DNA from: Motacilla alba alba
Lineage: Eukaryota > Chordata > Aves > Passeriformes > Motacillidae
Direction: 5' to 3'
Length of the DNA stretch: 64,000 nt
Assembly: GCF_015832195.1 (NCBI RefSeq)
Contig: NC_052033.1
Location: forward strand, 1,488,001 to 1,552,000
The notes below the pieces were generated by a model that was not told where the DNA came from, did not search any database, and saw only the letters and a program-made list of their open reading frames with translations. Shown here piece by piece: positions 35,469-64,000 of this stretch (positions are counted from its first letter, which is position 1; every line of letters starts with the position of its first letter). The translations under genes were made by a program, and so were the position numbers.

Positions 35469-36088
35469 GCTTGACACTGAAAAGCTGGATGAGGCTGCAG
35501 GGTAGACTGTTTGCTGACCCTGAGACAGCAAACCACATCAGCTTGTGGCATTCAGGCATTATCACCAACCACAGCAAGGTAAGAAGTGCACAAAATCCTC
35601 ACCAACAGCAAGGAAGTGTTTCCCAATACATCAAAATATGAAATGGAAAACAACTCTCATTCTCTCTTTCCATTTCTCCAAAAATGAATGGAAAACAACT
35701 TCTGTGAATTGAGGCTGCTGCTGCCCAGCCCCACGGTCACACCTTGCTGCGGGCCCTGAGCAGCCTGAGCTGCTCTTGCAGCTGCAGTGACACCGAGCAA
35801 ACGCCACAGCCAGCTCTGCCCTGTGCCAGCTGTGCTGCCCCTGGGGCTGGGGCAGCAGGAGAGGCTGGATCCCCTGGGATGGGACAGGCATCCCCATGGG
35901 ATGGGCCTGGCTGCCCCACAACACCGCAGAGCGAAGCCAGGGAGGTCACACTATATAAAACACCACAATCCAACTAATTTGAGGTCTTCTGAATACTTCA
36001 TTCTACTTAACCCATTAATTTACATGAGACCCACGGAAGGCAGTGCGTGAAAAGAAAAGACATTTTGTCTGAAAACACATTTTTGTAA

Positions 36089-36094
36089 TTTATT
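36089..36094 (-). terminator. ACOX1: ACOX1 polyadenylation signal candidate
   Basis: An AATAAA on the minus strand about 1.66 kb past the ACOX1 stop. Another lies at 36278-36283. Either could end the transcript. Confidence 0.5.
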
Positions 36095-37754
36095 AGATCT
36101 GTACACAGCTAGTGCTGTTCTCATTAGCATATTTTTAATCTGCTCCCCCATCCCCCCTCCCCAGGCCAGCAGCCTGTTACACTGGACACGGGGAAGGCAG
36201 AGCCCTCAGCCTCCTCTGGCATCCTGAACTTCCACGGGACCTGAAACACTCAGCAGCCAAAAGGCAAGTTTGATTAGTTTATTTAAAATTAAACATTTTT
36301 TTTCTGTTCAGCTACTGCACGTGGAGCCAAACCTTGTGTCTGATCATTGTTAGTGCCAGAAAACTGATTCAAAATTAGAGACTAACGGATTCCAAAGCTG
36401 CAGAGAAGCAGCTTCTCAGGTGTTGCCTCAGAACTGCAGGATTTGGGTTTATGCTGAAGCTTTTTACCATTTTAAGCTCAGAGTTGTCCTTCTCTAGTGT
36501 GAAGAGGTTTTATGGTTACTGGACAGAGTTACTGGTGTGGAAAAGCAGTGATGATTTTGCTTGGTTGTAGCTGTTGCACTGATTTCCCTGGGCAGCAGGA
36601 TGTCCTCCTCCAAGCTGAAATCTTCCTGTTCAATCAGACAGCACCATGCAAGGCCCAAGTTGGTATCAAAACAAAATTAAGCAAATCAGAGAAAGCTCCT
36701 TGGAAATGCGTGGGTAGTAAAAATAATAAAACCCTGGACACTTCACTTGGGATTGTCGTTTTCTTGGCAGATGCCTTTAGAAACCAGGACAACATCCCAG
36801 AAAAATCAGAAGACCTGAGGATATTGGTCAACTGATTTCTGCCCTCCAATACTGGCTTCATCATTCCAGGGCAAATTTGCAGTTTTTACCACTACATGTG
36901 GTTTTTCTCCCACCAAATCAACATAAGTAACATTTGTAAAGTGCTTTGAGATAGTGCTAGAAAATGCTAAGAGTGAAAAGAGGGGCAGAACATCTGTCAT
37001 CAGCACCCAGCTGATTACTGTGAGTTGGTTTTATCCTCAGAGCAGCATCACTCTGTTCTCCTTTGACCTCCTATTAACCAAGAGCTGTCACAAAGGAAAA
37101 AGGAGTTTGTGCAGGGCAGTGAAAGAAGGAAAACAAAGGAAACACAAGGATTTCTTCTGGAAAGATGCCTGAAGCAGAGCTCCAGAGAAGGATGGGTATT
37201 TACTTCCCAGATCCATCAGGAAAACAGTGCCACACTTAGACTCACATGCACAGAGCTCTGCAGGAGGCTTCACACAGCACAAACATTTGCCAAATGAGGA
37301 GACAGGTGGGGCTAATCTTAAAAACCAAAAATTAAAAAAATCAAGACACTGATGCTTTTTTTGAGGGGAGGACATAACTGCTCACCAGAAACTACTGCCT
37401 GAGGGCCATCAACTACATCATAGTGAAGCCCTGCCACCTTTTCCAGTTCCATATACAGGAACTTCTCTCTAGTTAGCAGCTTCACAAAAGCAATCCTTGT
37501 ATAAATCCATAAAGCTTTCCCAGATTTTTAAAAGGTTAATTTTACCATTATAATTGCACTTTAAAAACAGGCATCAATCCCTACGCACTCTCCCCAAACA
37601 CCTCCTCCATTCATAAAAGAGGAAAGAAAGGCTACAATTATTCACTGTCCTACAGCTACAGCATTCAAAGGTTTGATTTGGGTGCCTGAAGGAAGGATGC
37701 AAACATCCACTTTTCAGGGCAGGGCAAGAGTGCATTTTAAAAAACTTTCAGGCT

Positions 37755-56957
<19,203 letters not shown>

Positions 56958-57137
56958 CGCGGGAGCGGCTCTGCCCGATCTCAATCCCAATCCCAGTCCC
57001 GATCCCGATCCCGAGTCCTTCCCGACCCCGCTGCACCGGCCCCGCCCCTCGTGACGTCACTCCCGCGACGGCACGTGGTTCCTGCGCACGTGGGCCGCCG
57101 CCGCGCGCGCCCTTCCCGCGGCGGCGATGGCGGAGCG
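56958..57137. promoter_or_regulatory. ACOX1-TEN1 bidirectional CpG promoter
   Basis: Only about 180 bp separates the ACOX1 start codon from the predicted TEN1 exon 1 donor. The segment is CpG-rich with no TATA box. It contains a perfect CRE palindrome TGACGTCA (57052-57059) and two CACGTG E-boxes (57072-57077 and 57087-57092) 15 bp apart. A hexamer-like run of CCGATC/CCAATC units lies at about 56979-57018. A YY1-like GCGGCGATGGCGG lies at 57121-57133. Motifs are seen directly; factor binding is inferred. Confidence 0.8.
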
Positions 57138-58900
57138 GTGAGCGCGCGTTCCGTCGTGCGGGGAGCGGTGCCTCAAACCGCGCTGCGGGGCGCGGGGAGC
57201 AGCGCCGGGAGAGCGCCCGGCACATGCGGCATCGGCATGGAGCAGCTAATTAAATAAACAGCTCGTTATGTGCCGTTAGCGGGCTGCGTTTGTGCACGCG
57301 TGAAATATGGTGGTGGGTAGTGCTATGGATCTGCGTGTAAGGGGCTGTGCTTGCGGCTGCGCCTACCATAAATCCCTCTGCAAGGTCCTGCAGTGGAGCT
57401 GGCGCATGCATTAGGTAGCGCATGGGGTGGGCGCAGGGTGTGTGGTGATTGGGGTATGGCTTTTACAACCCAAGTGACTCCATACGTTTAAAAGTGCATT
57501 AAATGCACGCTGGGCGTCTTGCATCCCTGGCTGATTCACCTTGCTGCACGGTGTCGTTCAGGAGCAAAACCCGAGCGGTACAGGACAGCCTTTGCCCTTC
57601 TGGAGGTGCAGAATTGCCGCTGCTTTTTGAATGTTGGGTGCGGCGGGGATGCCCGGAGCTGCAGAGGGCGGGGAGGTGGGTTGGGACCCTGCCAGAGGGG
57701 TTTTTCAGCCGCTCTGGGTGTCCACAGCCCGGCATGGGACTGTGGGGCAGCAGGCTGAGAGGGAAGCATGTGCAGGGATGGGGTAAGCCAGGATCGCCCT
57801 GGTTTCCCCAGCCTCCCACAGAGTCCTCCGTGGGGCGTTTTGCAAGGTGGCAACACCGTGAGCAATGCATGGGGTGGGAAAGGGGCACCAGGCATTAAAG
57901 CCACAGCATGTGTGTCAGCTCAGTGTCCCCTCTGCTGAGTAATCAGTGTTGATGGTCCTTGAATGGCCATCGATGGACCCACCTGTGTGAGTGGCAGGAC
58001 TCCCTGCCTGGGCTGTTGTGCAGCTCTTGGGGTTCCCCACAGAGAGGCCAAAAAAAAAAAAAAAAAAAAAAGAAAAGCAGTAAATGAAGCATGGAGACAT
58101 TCCAAACACAGGCAGCATGCAAGGGAGATCAGAAGGAAAATGATGCCAAAAAAAACCACTTCAGGGCACTGCCAGGAGCCGGGCTATGGCATTGGCTGGG
58201 CAGGGTTAGAAATTTGCTGAAGCTGCTTTGCATTCCTTCCTTTCTGTGTGCTCTGTGCTGTGGCTTACTTGCCTGTGCCAGTCCTGCTCCACCACAGGCA
58301 CTCCCAGGAGGTCCCACCTGAGCCTTGCCTTGGAATTAATCCTTCTCACTCCTCGCTGTCTGCTAAACCCTGCCAGACTTCTGATGAAACTAGGCTGGCT
58401 TGGATCCAGTTTATTGTTCTCCAGCTGCAGGATCAGATACTGCCAGAACTATTTTATGTTGCAGTAAGAGAACAGGCTTGGGATCATTCCTTAAGTCTCC
58501 CTGCATTGTACTCTGTCACCCCAGCAGCTGAGGCTATCCCAGTATCTCAGTCCCTCACACTCTCTGAACTGCTCGGTCACTGTTCTCCCCACTTCCTGAA
58601 CTTTTCTCAACTCATCCATAGCCTGGGGGAAACCCAGAGGACTGGTGAGCTGCCTGTAGTTCATGCTGGGTTGCGTGGGTCTAGGCAGCTCCTCTTTGTG
58701 CCAGGATGCCCTGAGCTTGGCGCATGCAGTGAGCTGCAAATAGGACCTAGCAGGGAAGCAGTGAAGCTCTTGCAGCCCTCTGGATGGAGGAACCTGGGCA
58801 GGGAAGGAGTTGAAGGGCAGAATCACTTACAATTTGCATCAGGTACTGGAGAAGCATGGAGTCAGGCCTTTTGCTTTACTGCAGGTCAACCATTGTGTGA
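57127..58900 (+). other. TEN1: TEN1 5' UTR exon 1, intron 1 and upstream ORF (predicted)
   Basis: A donor GTGAGC follows base 57137, and an acceptor (TTTACTGCAG) ends at 58884, so exon 1 would end at 57137 and exon 2 start at 58885. An ATG at 57127 lies in exon 1. After splicing it would read MAERSTIV and stop at TGA 58898-58900, one base before the TEN1 ATG at 58902. If intron 1 is kept, the same ATG stops after four codons. The intron carries a 22-base poly(A) tract at 58050-58071. The TSS was not determined. Confidence 0.55.
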
Positions 58901-58901
58901 G

Positions 58902-60643
58902 ATGCTGCCAAGTGCTGGTGTCTATTACTTCCCATGGGAGATCAACAGCTCGGTCCCCGAGGGGAAGACCCTGAGGACATTTGGCAGGTGAGGAGGGTAC
59001 CCCGCTCTCCCTGCAGACCAGGCCTTTCCTTCACTGACTGAGCACCCCTTTTGGTTTGTAACTGGATTTCTGCACAGCTGAGCTTCCCAAATTGATCATT
59101 CCCAGGTTATGCTGCTATGACCTGGCCCGATCTGAAGCCATTCTCGCCACGCAGCACAACTCAGCACAGTACCAGGTCTGTGTTGACACCAAGTTTGTGG
59201 AGCCATTCCAAGCCCAAGTGGGATCTTCCTACATGGTCCTGGGAGAGGCTGAACACAGGGAAGGTAAATGCTCTGGGAACTGGTGCCCTTTGCTGCTCTT
59301 CATGGTACATCAGCTCTTTTGGGGCTCCCTGAGTCACTGAGGGCAGCCTGGACCAAGGCTCCTCCTGTGCAGCTGCTCCATTACACGAGCGTGTGATTCA
59401 AGGTAGGAGCAGCCTGTCTGTCCCTGCTGACCATGAGAAGAGCCACCCTTATCTTGGTGAAAATCTGGTCCTCTGGCACAGATTTTTTTAGAAACAGGAA
59501 GCATTTCAACCACGTTGCTGGGCTTGTGAAACCTATGCTAAAAAGCCTTCTGGCATCACTGCCAGCCACCACACTGACTGTCTTCACCCCCAGTCTGCTG
59601 GCAGATTGCAGCAATACCTCATTGCAAGTGACTGGGTTGGTCTTTGCCATCCTTGAAAGGCTCTAATAATACATTATCCCTGCCCTCAGACATGTGAGGA
59701 ATGCAGGCAGACTCATGCAGGGCACCCTGTTGTCCTTTCCTGGGGTGCCCTGTATTCCAGCTGCTTGGTGCTTTGTGTAGGGAGTTGATCTGAGCTGAGC
59801 CACAGGATGGTGAAGCAAATTCTTTGTTATCTTGGCCACACCTGATAAAAAGTATTCACATTCATACCACGGAAATCCTCGGTGGCATGTGGAAAGCCAC
59901 ACTTCACGTGGCCTCTGGAGAATGACCTGCTAAGCCACTGCTGCAAAATGCCTTTAGAAAATTGTTATTTTAGTCATCCCAGTAGGAGGGAGTTGGCCCC
60001 ATTTTGCAGGGGTGTAAGGGGAGCAGACTGAGATGGTGGCTGTGTTACCAAGGCTATGTCGCCAAGGTTTGGCCCCTTCTGCAGCTCCATGTTGCCATTT
60101 GAATGCCAGCAATGAACTGTTGGTTGCAGCCAGCTTTGAGCCTCTTCTAAGCCTTCCTGTCTGCACAGAGGCATTCAGGAATGAGCTCAGACTCATCACT
60201 GCTGCTTTTCAGCCAGGGAAAACCAAAATGCATCCAGCCACAAAGCAGACAGATGGCAGGCACTGCCACTGTTCCCCAGTGCAAGGGGAGTGCAGTGTCA
60301 GTCACCAGCATTTTGTAGCGATCAGGGCAGAGGGAAAGCACATCACTGAATTAAGCTGCTCTTGCTGCTCACATCAGTGGCAGCATGCAGCCAGTCTGGT
60401 CTCCTGAAGTTCTCAGGCTATGATTATTTGCCCAGCTTGAGTCATATGTTGCCTGAGGGAACTCTCTGTCTCCAAGCTGCTCTGTCTGTTTTCCTTTCTC
60501 CAGAAACTTCCAGTCCTGTGGTAAAAGCACGAATATTGACCTGCGTGGAAGGGATGAATGTGGCCCTGCTGGAACAAGCCATACAGGAGCAGAGGAAATA
60601 CTTCAATGAGAGGCAGGAGCAGAAGGAAAGCAGCACATCCTGA
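58902..60643 (+). CDS. TEN1: CST complex subunit TEN1
   Basis: Three coding exons: 58902-58987, 59106-59263 and 60504-60643, total 384 bases, 127 aa (human 123). The start MLPSAGVYYFPWEI aligns with the mammalian MLPKPGTYYLPWE. The protein is a single OB-fold, with TLRTFGRLCCYD, FVEPFQAQVGSSYMVLGE and the C-terminal helix KARILTCVEGMNVALLEQAI. In mammals TEN1 joins CTC1 and STN1 in the CST complex, which binds single-stranded telomeric DNA and recruits DNA polymerase alpha-primase for C-strand fill-in. It lies head-to-head with ACOX1 and tail-to-head with CDK3, as in mammals, where TEN1-CDK3 read-through transcripts are known. The frame is also open for ~200 codons upstream through the acceptor, which I consider chance. 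Confidence 0.96.
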
Positions 60644-61710
60644 CAGCAGCTCTGAGACCAGCCACACGCTGGTCCTTGCACTACCATTTGCAACAAATAT
60701 GTTAAAAGTAAATTAGGAGGTGTGTTTGCTGTGGCAAACAGCAAAGTCACTGAGCAGGGAAACACTTGAAGACTGAGTCAATGTCCATTCCTGCCCCAGG
60801 TGTCATGACTGAAAATAGCTCAGGGAAGCAGGTTTGTTGTTTGCTTGAAATGATGGTTAAGGAAAGGGAACACTTGGTTTACACTGGTTCTTTCATAATG
60901 CACGACATGAAGAAGTCAGAAGAAGTCTCTGAATCTGGAGTTAAGCAGCTCACCTTTGGCAGATGGGGGAAAAGGGTATTAGCACAAAGTTCATTAGCCC
61001 TGCCTGGCTGCAGGCCCATGAGTGCCTGTGTTGGGGTACCCTGACTCAGCTGCCACACAGGAACATTCCTGGCAAAACACTCACCTATCTGGACTGACCA
61101 AAGAAACAAGAAGAACAAAGAGTCACTATTTTCAGTAGCACCTGCCTCTTCAGGTAGGAAGAACTGGTATTTAAGGGGAGGATTATTTCCAAGTCTAAAA
61201 TAAATATTTGCAGTAGCCTGAGTACTTGACTTTCTTCCTTGACACCACTAAGTTTAAGAGACCATAAATCACTATTTTTGAAGTATCTAAGGATTTTGAT
61301 TGAAATTTTCCTAAATAAAGATGAAAAAAGAAGGCAGCCTTTTATTGATTAAATCCCTCCTTCTTGCCAAGTCAGATATGTTAGGCCGTGCACAAACCCT
61401 ACAGATGACGTAAGAAAATTCAGTTTTCCTCCTCCTAAGTACTGGGTGTGTATGGAAGTGGCTGGCTTTAAAAAAGTTGCGAGAAACGGAGATGAAATTA
61501 GATCAGAGCCACTCTGGTTGAAGAACATGGTGCCAGGCCCACACAGTTGTATTCAACCATTGACAAAAAGACAGAACATTGCTAATGTCAGATGAGAGTC
61601 AAATGTTTGTGCAAGGGAAGGAAGACTCCTGTACTGTGGAAATCCCCAAATTTGGAGTGAGCTGTGCCTGTGGTTTGCAGGGGAATGCAGCCATCTCCAG
61701 CCTTTTCTGC
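60644..61710 (+). other. TEN1: TEN1 3' UTR and downstream flank
   Basis: Candidate poly(A) signals AATAAA are at 61199-61204 and 61314-61319, giving a 3' UTR of roughly 0.56-0.7 kb. Beyond this no gene or known repeat was recognised up to the inverted repeat. Confidence 0.55.
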
Positions 61711-61914
61711 TTGCACTCAAAGATTTTGAGCTGCTGACTCAGCAATCGGTTAAATGAGCCCTTTTTTTGGGTCACCTAAAAGTTGACGTCTTCCCTGTGG
61801 ACACAGCTGCAATGTCCATGCCCACCCAGAGACATGGAGCCCCCAAGTCCTCCAGATGAAATTCCCTTTGCCTCTTCCTCTCCTGGTGCCACAATACATA
61901 AGATTATTTTAATC
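61711..61914 (+). repeat. Left arm of ~200-bp inverted repeat around CDK3 exon 1
   Basis: This segment matches the reverse complement of 62997-63197 over nearly its whole length, with point differences and small indels. Shared blocks include ACTCAAAGATTTTGAGCTG, GGGTCACCTAAAAGTTG, GTCTTCCCTGTGGAC, and CCTGGTGCCACAATACA followed by AAGATTATTTTAATC. Confidence 0.88.
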
Positions 61915-62034
61915 TTGTCTTCTGCCAGCTATCAAGTCAATGATTAATTCCCCCTCAAGGACATCTCCCGAAAGGCTGACTGAGCAGCACAGCCCATGTT
62001 GGGGAGGTTCAGGAGACAATTGTGCAAGACAAAA

Positions 62035-62250
62035 TAAAAGGAGGAAAAAAAGACAAAAAATAAAAAAAACTCCACAGACAACACAAAAAACCCCTAAAAA
62101 CCAAAAAAATCCCCACAAAAAAAACCCCAACAAAAAACTAAAACCCTAACCAAAACAAAATAAAACCACAACAAAAAAAACACCAGAAAACACCAAACCC
62201 AAAAAAACCCCACACCAAAGCCTCCCCACCCCAAACCAAAACAACAAAAA
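62035..62250. repeat. CDK3: A/C-rich low-complexity tract upstream of CDK3
   Basis: About 215 bp consists almost entirely of A and C on the plus strand, with almost no G or T. C-runs of three to four bases cluster at about 62195-62240, so the complementary strand has four G-runs within about 45 bases and could form a long-loop G-quadruplex. It lies ~510-730 bp upstream of the CDK3 start codon. Confidence 0.85.
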
Positions 62251-62762
62251 AGACATTTCTGCTGGGTGTTTGCTCTCAGCATGTCCCAGCAAGCCATAAT
62301 TATGAACGCAGTTACTCCACCAATGCCCAGCACTGTGCAGATGGAGTGGGAGAGCTTCCCCTGGCCCTGTGCGGTTCGTGCTACTCTTCCTGAGCCCCCA
62401 AAGTACATCTTTACATAAATTTTCCTCAATTTTTGGCTGTAGCCAGCACGCTGCTCAACCTGCAGCAGAGCAACCAGCCCTGGGTGGCTCCTGTGAACCT
62501 GAAGCTCCCCTGAAGCTCCCTGGACACACCAAGCCCAGCAGGCCGCCCTGTCCGCTCACAGCTGCCACAGGCAGGTCCCTGAGGGCTCCCTCACGGCTGA
62601 GGGACCACCAAGGTGGGACCCAGACCCCGGCAGCACCTCAGGGAACACCTGGGGGGCTCAAACGCTTTCCCCACACTCAACTTTTTGTTTCCCGCTTTTT
62701 TCCCTCCCCTCAGAGCGCGGTGCCAGCCGCCCCCAGTGCCATCACCAGGCCGAGGCAGCCCC

Positions 62763-63904
62763 ATGGAGGCCATCCAGGCATCGTTCCAGAAGGTGGAGAA
62801 GATTGGGGAGGGCACCTATGGCGTGGTGTACAAGGCTCGCAACAAGCGCACGGGGCAGCTGGTGGCCCTCAAGAAGATCCGCCTGGACGCGTGAGTGGGG
62901 CAAAGCCCCGGGCCTGCCATGGCGCCAGGCCTGTGCCCAATGTGGTGCGAGAGGCGCAAAAAAGCCTCACATGAGGGGGAAAAAAGGTGTCTCTAGGATT
63001 AAAATAATCTTGTGTATTGTGGCACCAGGAAAGGCAGAGCCAAAGGGATTGTTGTCTGGAGGGCTCAGGAACTCTGTGTCTCATGGGCATGGCAGCTGTG
63101 TGGGTCCACAGGGAAGACCCCAACTTTTAGGTGACCCAAAAAGGAGCTGATTTAATCCATTGCTAAGCCAGCAGCTCAAAATCTTTGAGTCCAAGTGTTT
63201 AGGGCCTGACCTGGCACCACTTGGCCCCGGGTCCGTGGCACAGGGCAGAGGGAAGCAGCTGCCCTGTTGTGAGGTAATATCTCCCTCAGGGCTGTGCTGT
63301 GGGGGTCGGGCAGGGTCAGCCTTGGCCCTCCAGGGTGGAACTGAACAGGTAAAAGCTTATTGCTGTTTCCCTGGGTTGGCCCTGAGCTGTGTGCACGCTG
63401 AGGGGCCAACATATTGGCTCCTAGTCCACTCCTGCCTGGACTAGGAGCCAATATGCTGGGGCTGCACCCCATGGTGGCCCCTCAGCATGGGAGAGGTGGC
63501 TGCCTGAGGGACAAAGAGTTTTCATTTTCTCCCACCTCCAAAAAGAAAGACCTAGGTAATTAATACATTATTGCATCTCTAAATGCACCCTTAGGTGCTT
63601 CCAAACAAGCTCTGCCCCAAGGCTTGCATGTCTAGTTCATCCCCTCCCTCTCCTTGCCCCCAACTCCATTTCTCCCTGCCTCACCCCAGCCCACCCCAGC
63701 CACTGCTGCACCCCAAACTCAAATGCTCCCTTGGGGTACAGTGGAAGAAGGAAGGGACACAGAGCCCCCTTGGTCTGTGGGATCCCCCTGGGTTATGGGG
63801 TGCAGTACAGCCTGTCTCTGCCACAGGGAGTCAGAGGGTGTCCCCAGCACTGCAATCCGAGAAATCTCACTGCTAAAGGAGCTGAAGCACCCAAACATAG
63901 TCAG
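62763..63904 (+). CDS. CDK3: Cyclin-dependent kinase 3 (first two coding exons; 3' end missing)
   Basis: Two coding exons are in the window: 62763-62890 and 63827-63904 (206 bases, 68 codons plus two bases); the rest lies to the right. Exon 1 encodes the glycine-rich loop [13 protein letters not shown] with T18 and Y19 (equivalent to the inhibitory T14/Y15), and the ATP-binding lysine in VALKK (K37). Exon 2 encodes the cyclin-binding helix in its PSTAIRE form (residues 49-55) and [12 protein letters not shown]. Sequence alone fits CDK2 or CDK3. Position next to TEN1, as in mammals, decides for CDK3. The N-terminus [13 protein letters not shown] is four residues longer than the mammalian MDMFQKVEK. 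In mammals CDK3 with cyclin C phosphorylates RB and promotes exit from G0. Intron 1 holds one arm of an inverted repeat and a strong hairpin. Confidence 0.9.
62997..63197 (-). repeat. Right arm of ~200-bp inverted repeat around CDK3 exon 1
   Basis: Reverse-complement copy of 61711-61914, located in CDK3 intron 1 about 100 bp after the exon 1 donor. The ~1.08-kb spacer between the arms contains the A/C-rich tract, the promoter region and CDK3 exon 1. Confidence 0.88.
63397..63486. repeat. CDK3: Long hairpin in CDK3 intron 1
   Basis: A perfect 19-bp stem (63410-63428 with 63437-63455) closes an 8-base loop. Outside it, a perfect 12-bp pair (63397-63408 with 63475-63486) extends the structure, with an unpaired bulge of about 19 bases on the right arm. 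Confidence 0.92.
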
Positions 63905-64000
63905 GTAAGATCTGGATGCACCCTCCCCACCAGCTCATCCATGAGCTCCTGCTCCAGGAGCAAGCAGCAAGGGGTTTTTTCTGTCTTTCCCCAACTGCAT

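Larger units (their letters stand above)
34464..37754. other. MRPL38-ACOX1 intergenic region
   Basis: The left ~200 bp is the GC-rich MRPL38 promoter. A solo LTR occupies about 35029-35468. The right part is the ACOX1 3' UTR and downstream flank. No exon of FBF1, the gene found here in mammals, could be recognised on either strand. Confidence 0.6.

Noticed and set aside
62763..63904. CDK2 as the identity of the kinase exons
   Set aside because: The two kinases are nearly alike in this part, but placement directly after TEN1 matches CDK3 synteny. The missing downstream exons would settle it.

Overview
This window looks like a piece of a bird genome, most likely a songbird. All protein-coding genes are split by GT-AG introns. 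CR1 LINE 3' ends and avian-type retroviral LTRs lie in introns and gaps, promoters are CpG-rich, and intergenic distances are short. The bird assignment is strong. The songbird assignment is an inference from the LTR types.

The gene order matches the mammalian 17q25 block. From left to right on the minus strand are WBP2 (last exon cut off by the left edge), TRIM47, TRIM65, MRPL38 and ACOX1. On the plus strand are TEN1 and CDK3 (only the first two coding exons, cut off by the right edge). I rebuilt every exon from splice sites and reading phase. The complete genes close in frame at 651 aa (TRIM47), 518 aa (TRIM65), 378 aa (MRPL38), 663 aa (ACOX1) and 127 aa (TEN1). FBF1, which sits between MRPL38 and ACOX1 in mammals, is not visible here.

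Region by region: 1-7.2 kb is WBP2 and its promoter, which carries four ~61-bp tandem units each with a ZNF143/THAP11-type site. 7.2-11.7 kb is a gap that probably includes the TRIM47 3' UTR. 11.7-27.1 kb holds the TRIM47/TRIM65 tandem paralogue pair, separated by a gap with a minus-strand LTR and a badly deleted provirus with two LTRs. 27.1-34.5 kb is MRPL38 with CR1 and LTR insertions in its introns. 34.5-37.8 kb holds a solo LTR and the ACOX1 3' end. 37.8-57.0 kb is ACOX1, with a mutually exclusive exon 3 pair. 57.0-60.6 kb is a compact bidirectional promoter (CRE plus two E-boxes) and TEN1. 60.6-64.0 kb is the start of CDK3, whose first coding exon sits inside a ~200-bp inverted repeat pair.

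The genes do not form one pathway: two are ubiquitin ligases, one a transcription co-regulator, one a mitoribosomal protein, one a peroxisomal oxidase, one a telomere-replication factor and one a cell-cycle kinase. They are a conserved syntenic block. The most unusual features are the WBP2 promoter array, the inverted repeat around CDK3 exon 1, the provirus layout with a second polypurine tract upstream of its first LTR, and a predicted TEN1 upstream reading frame that stops one base before the main start.
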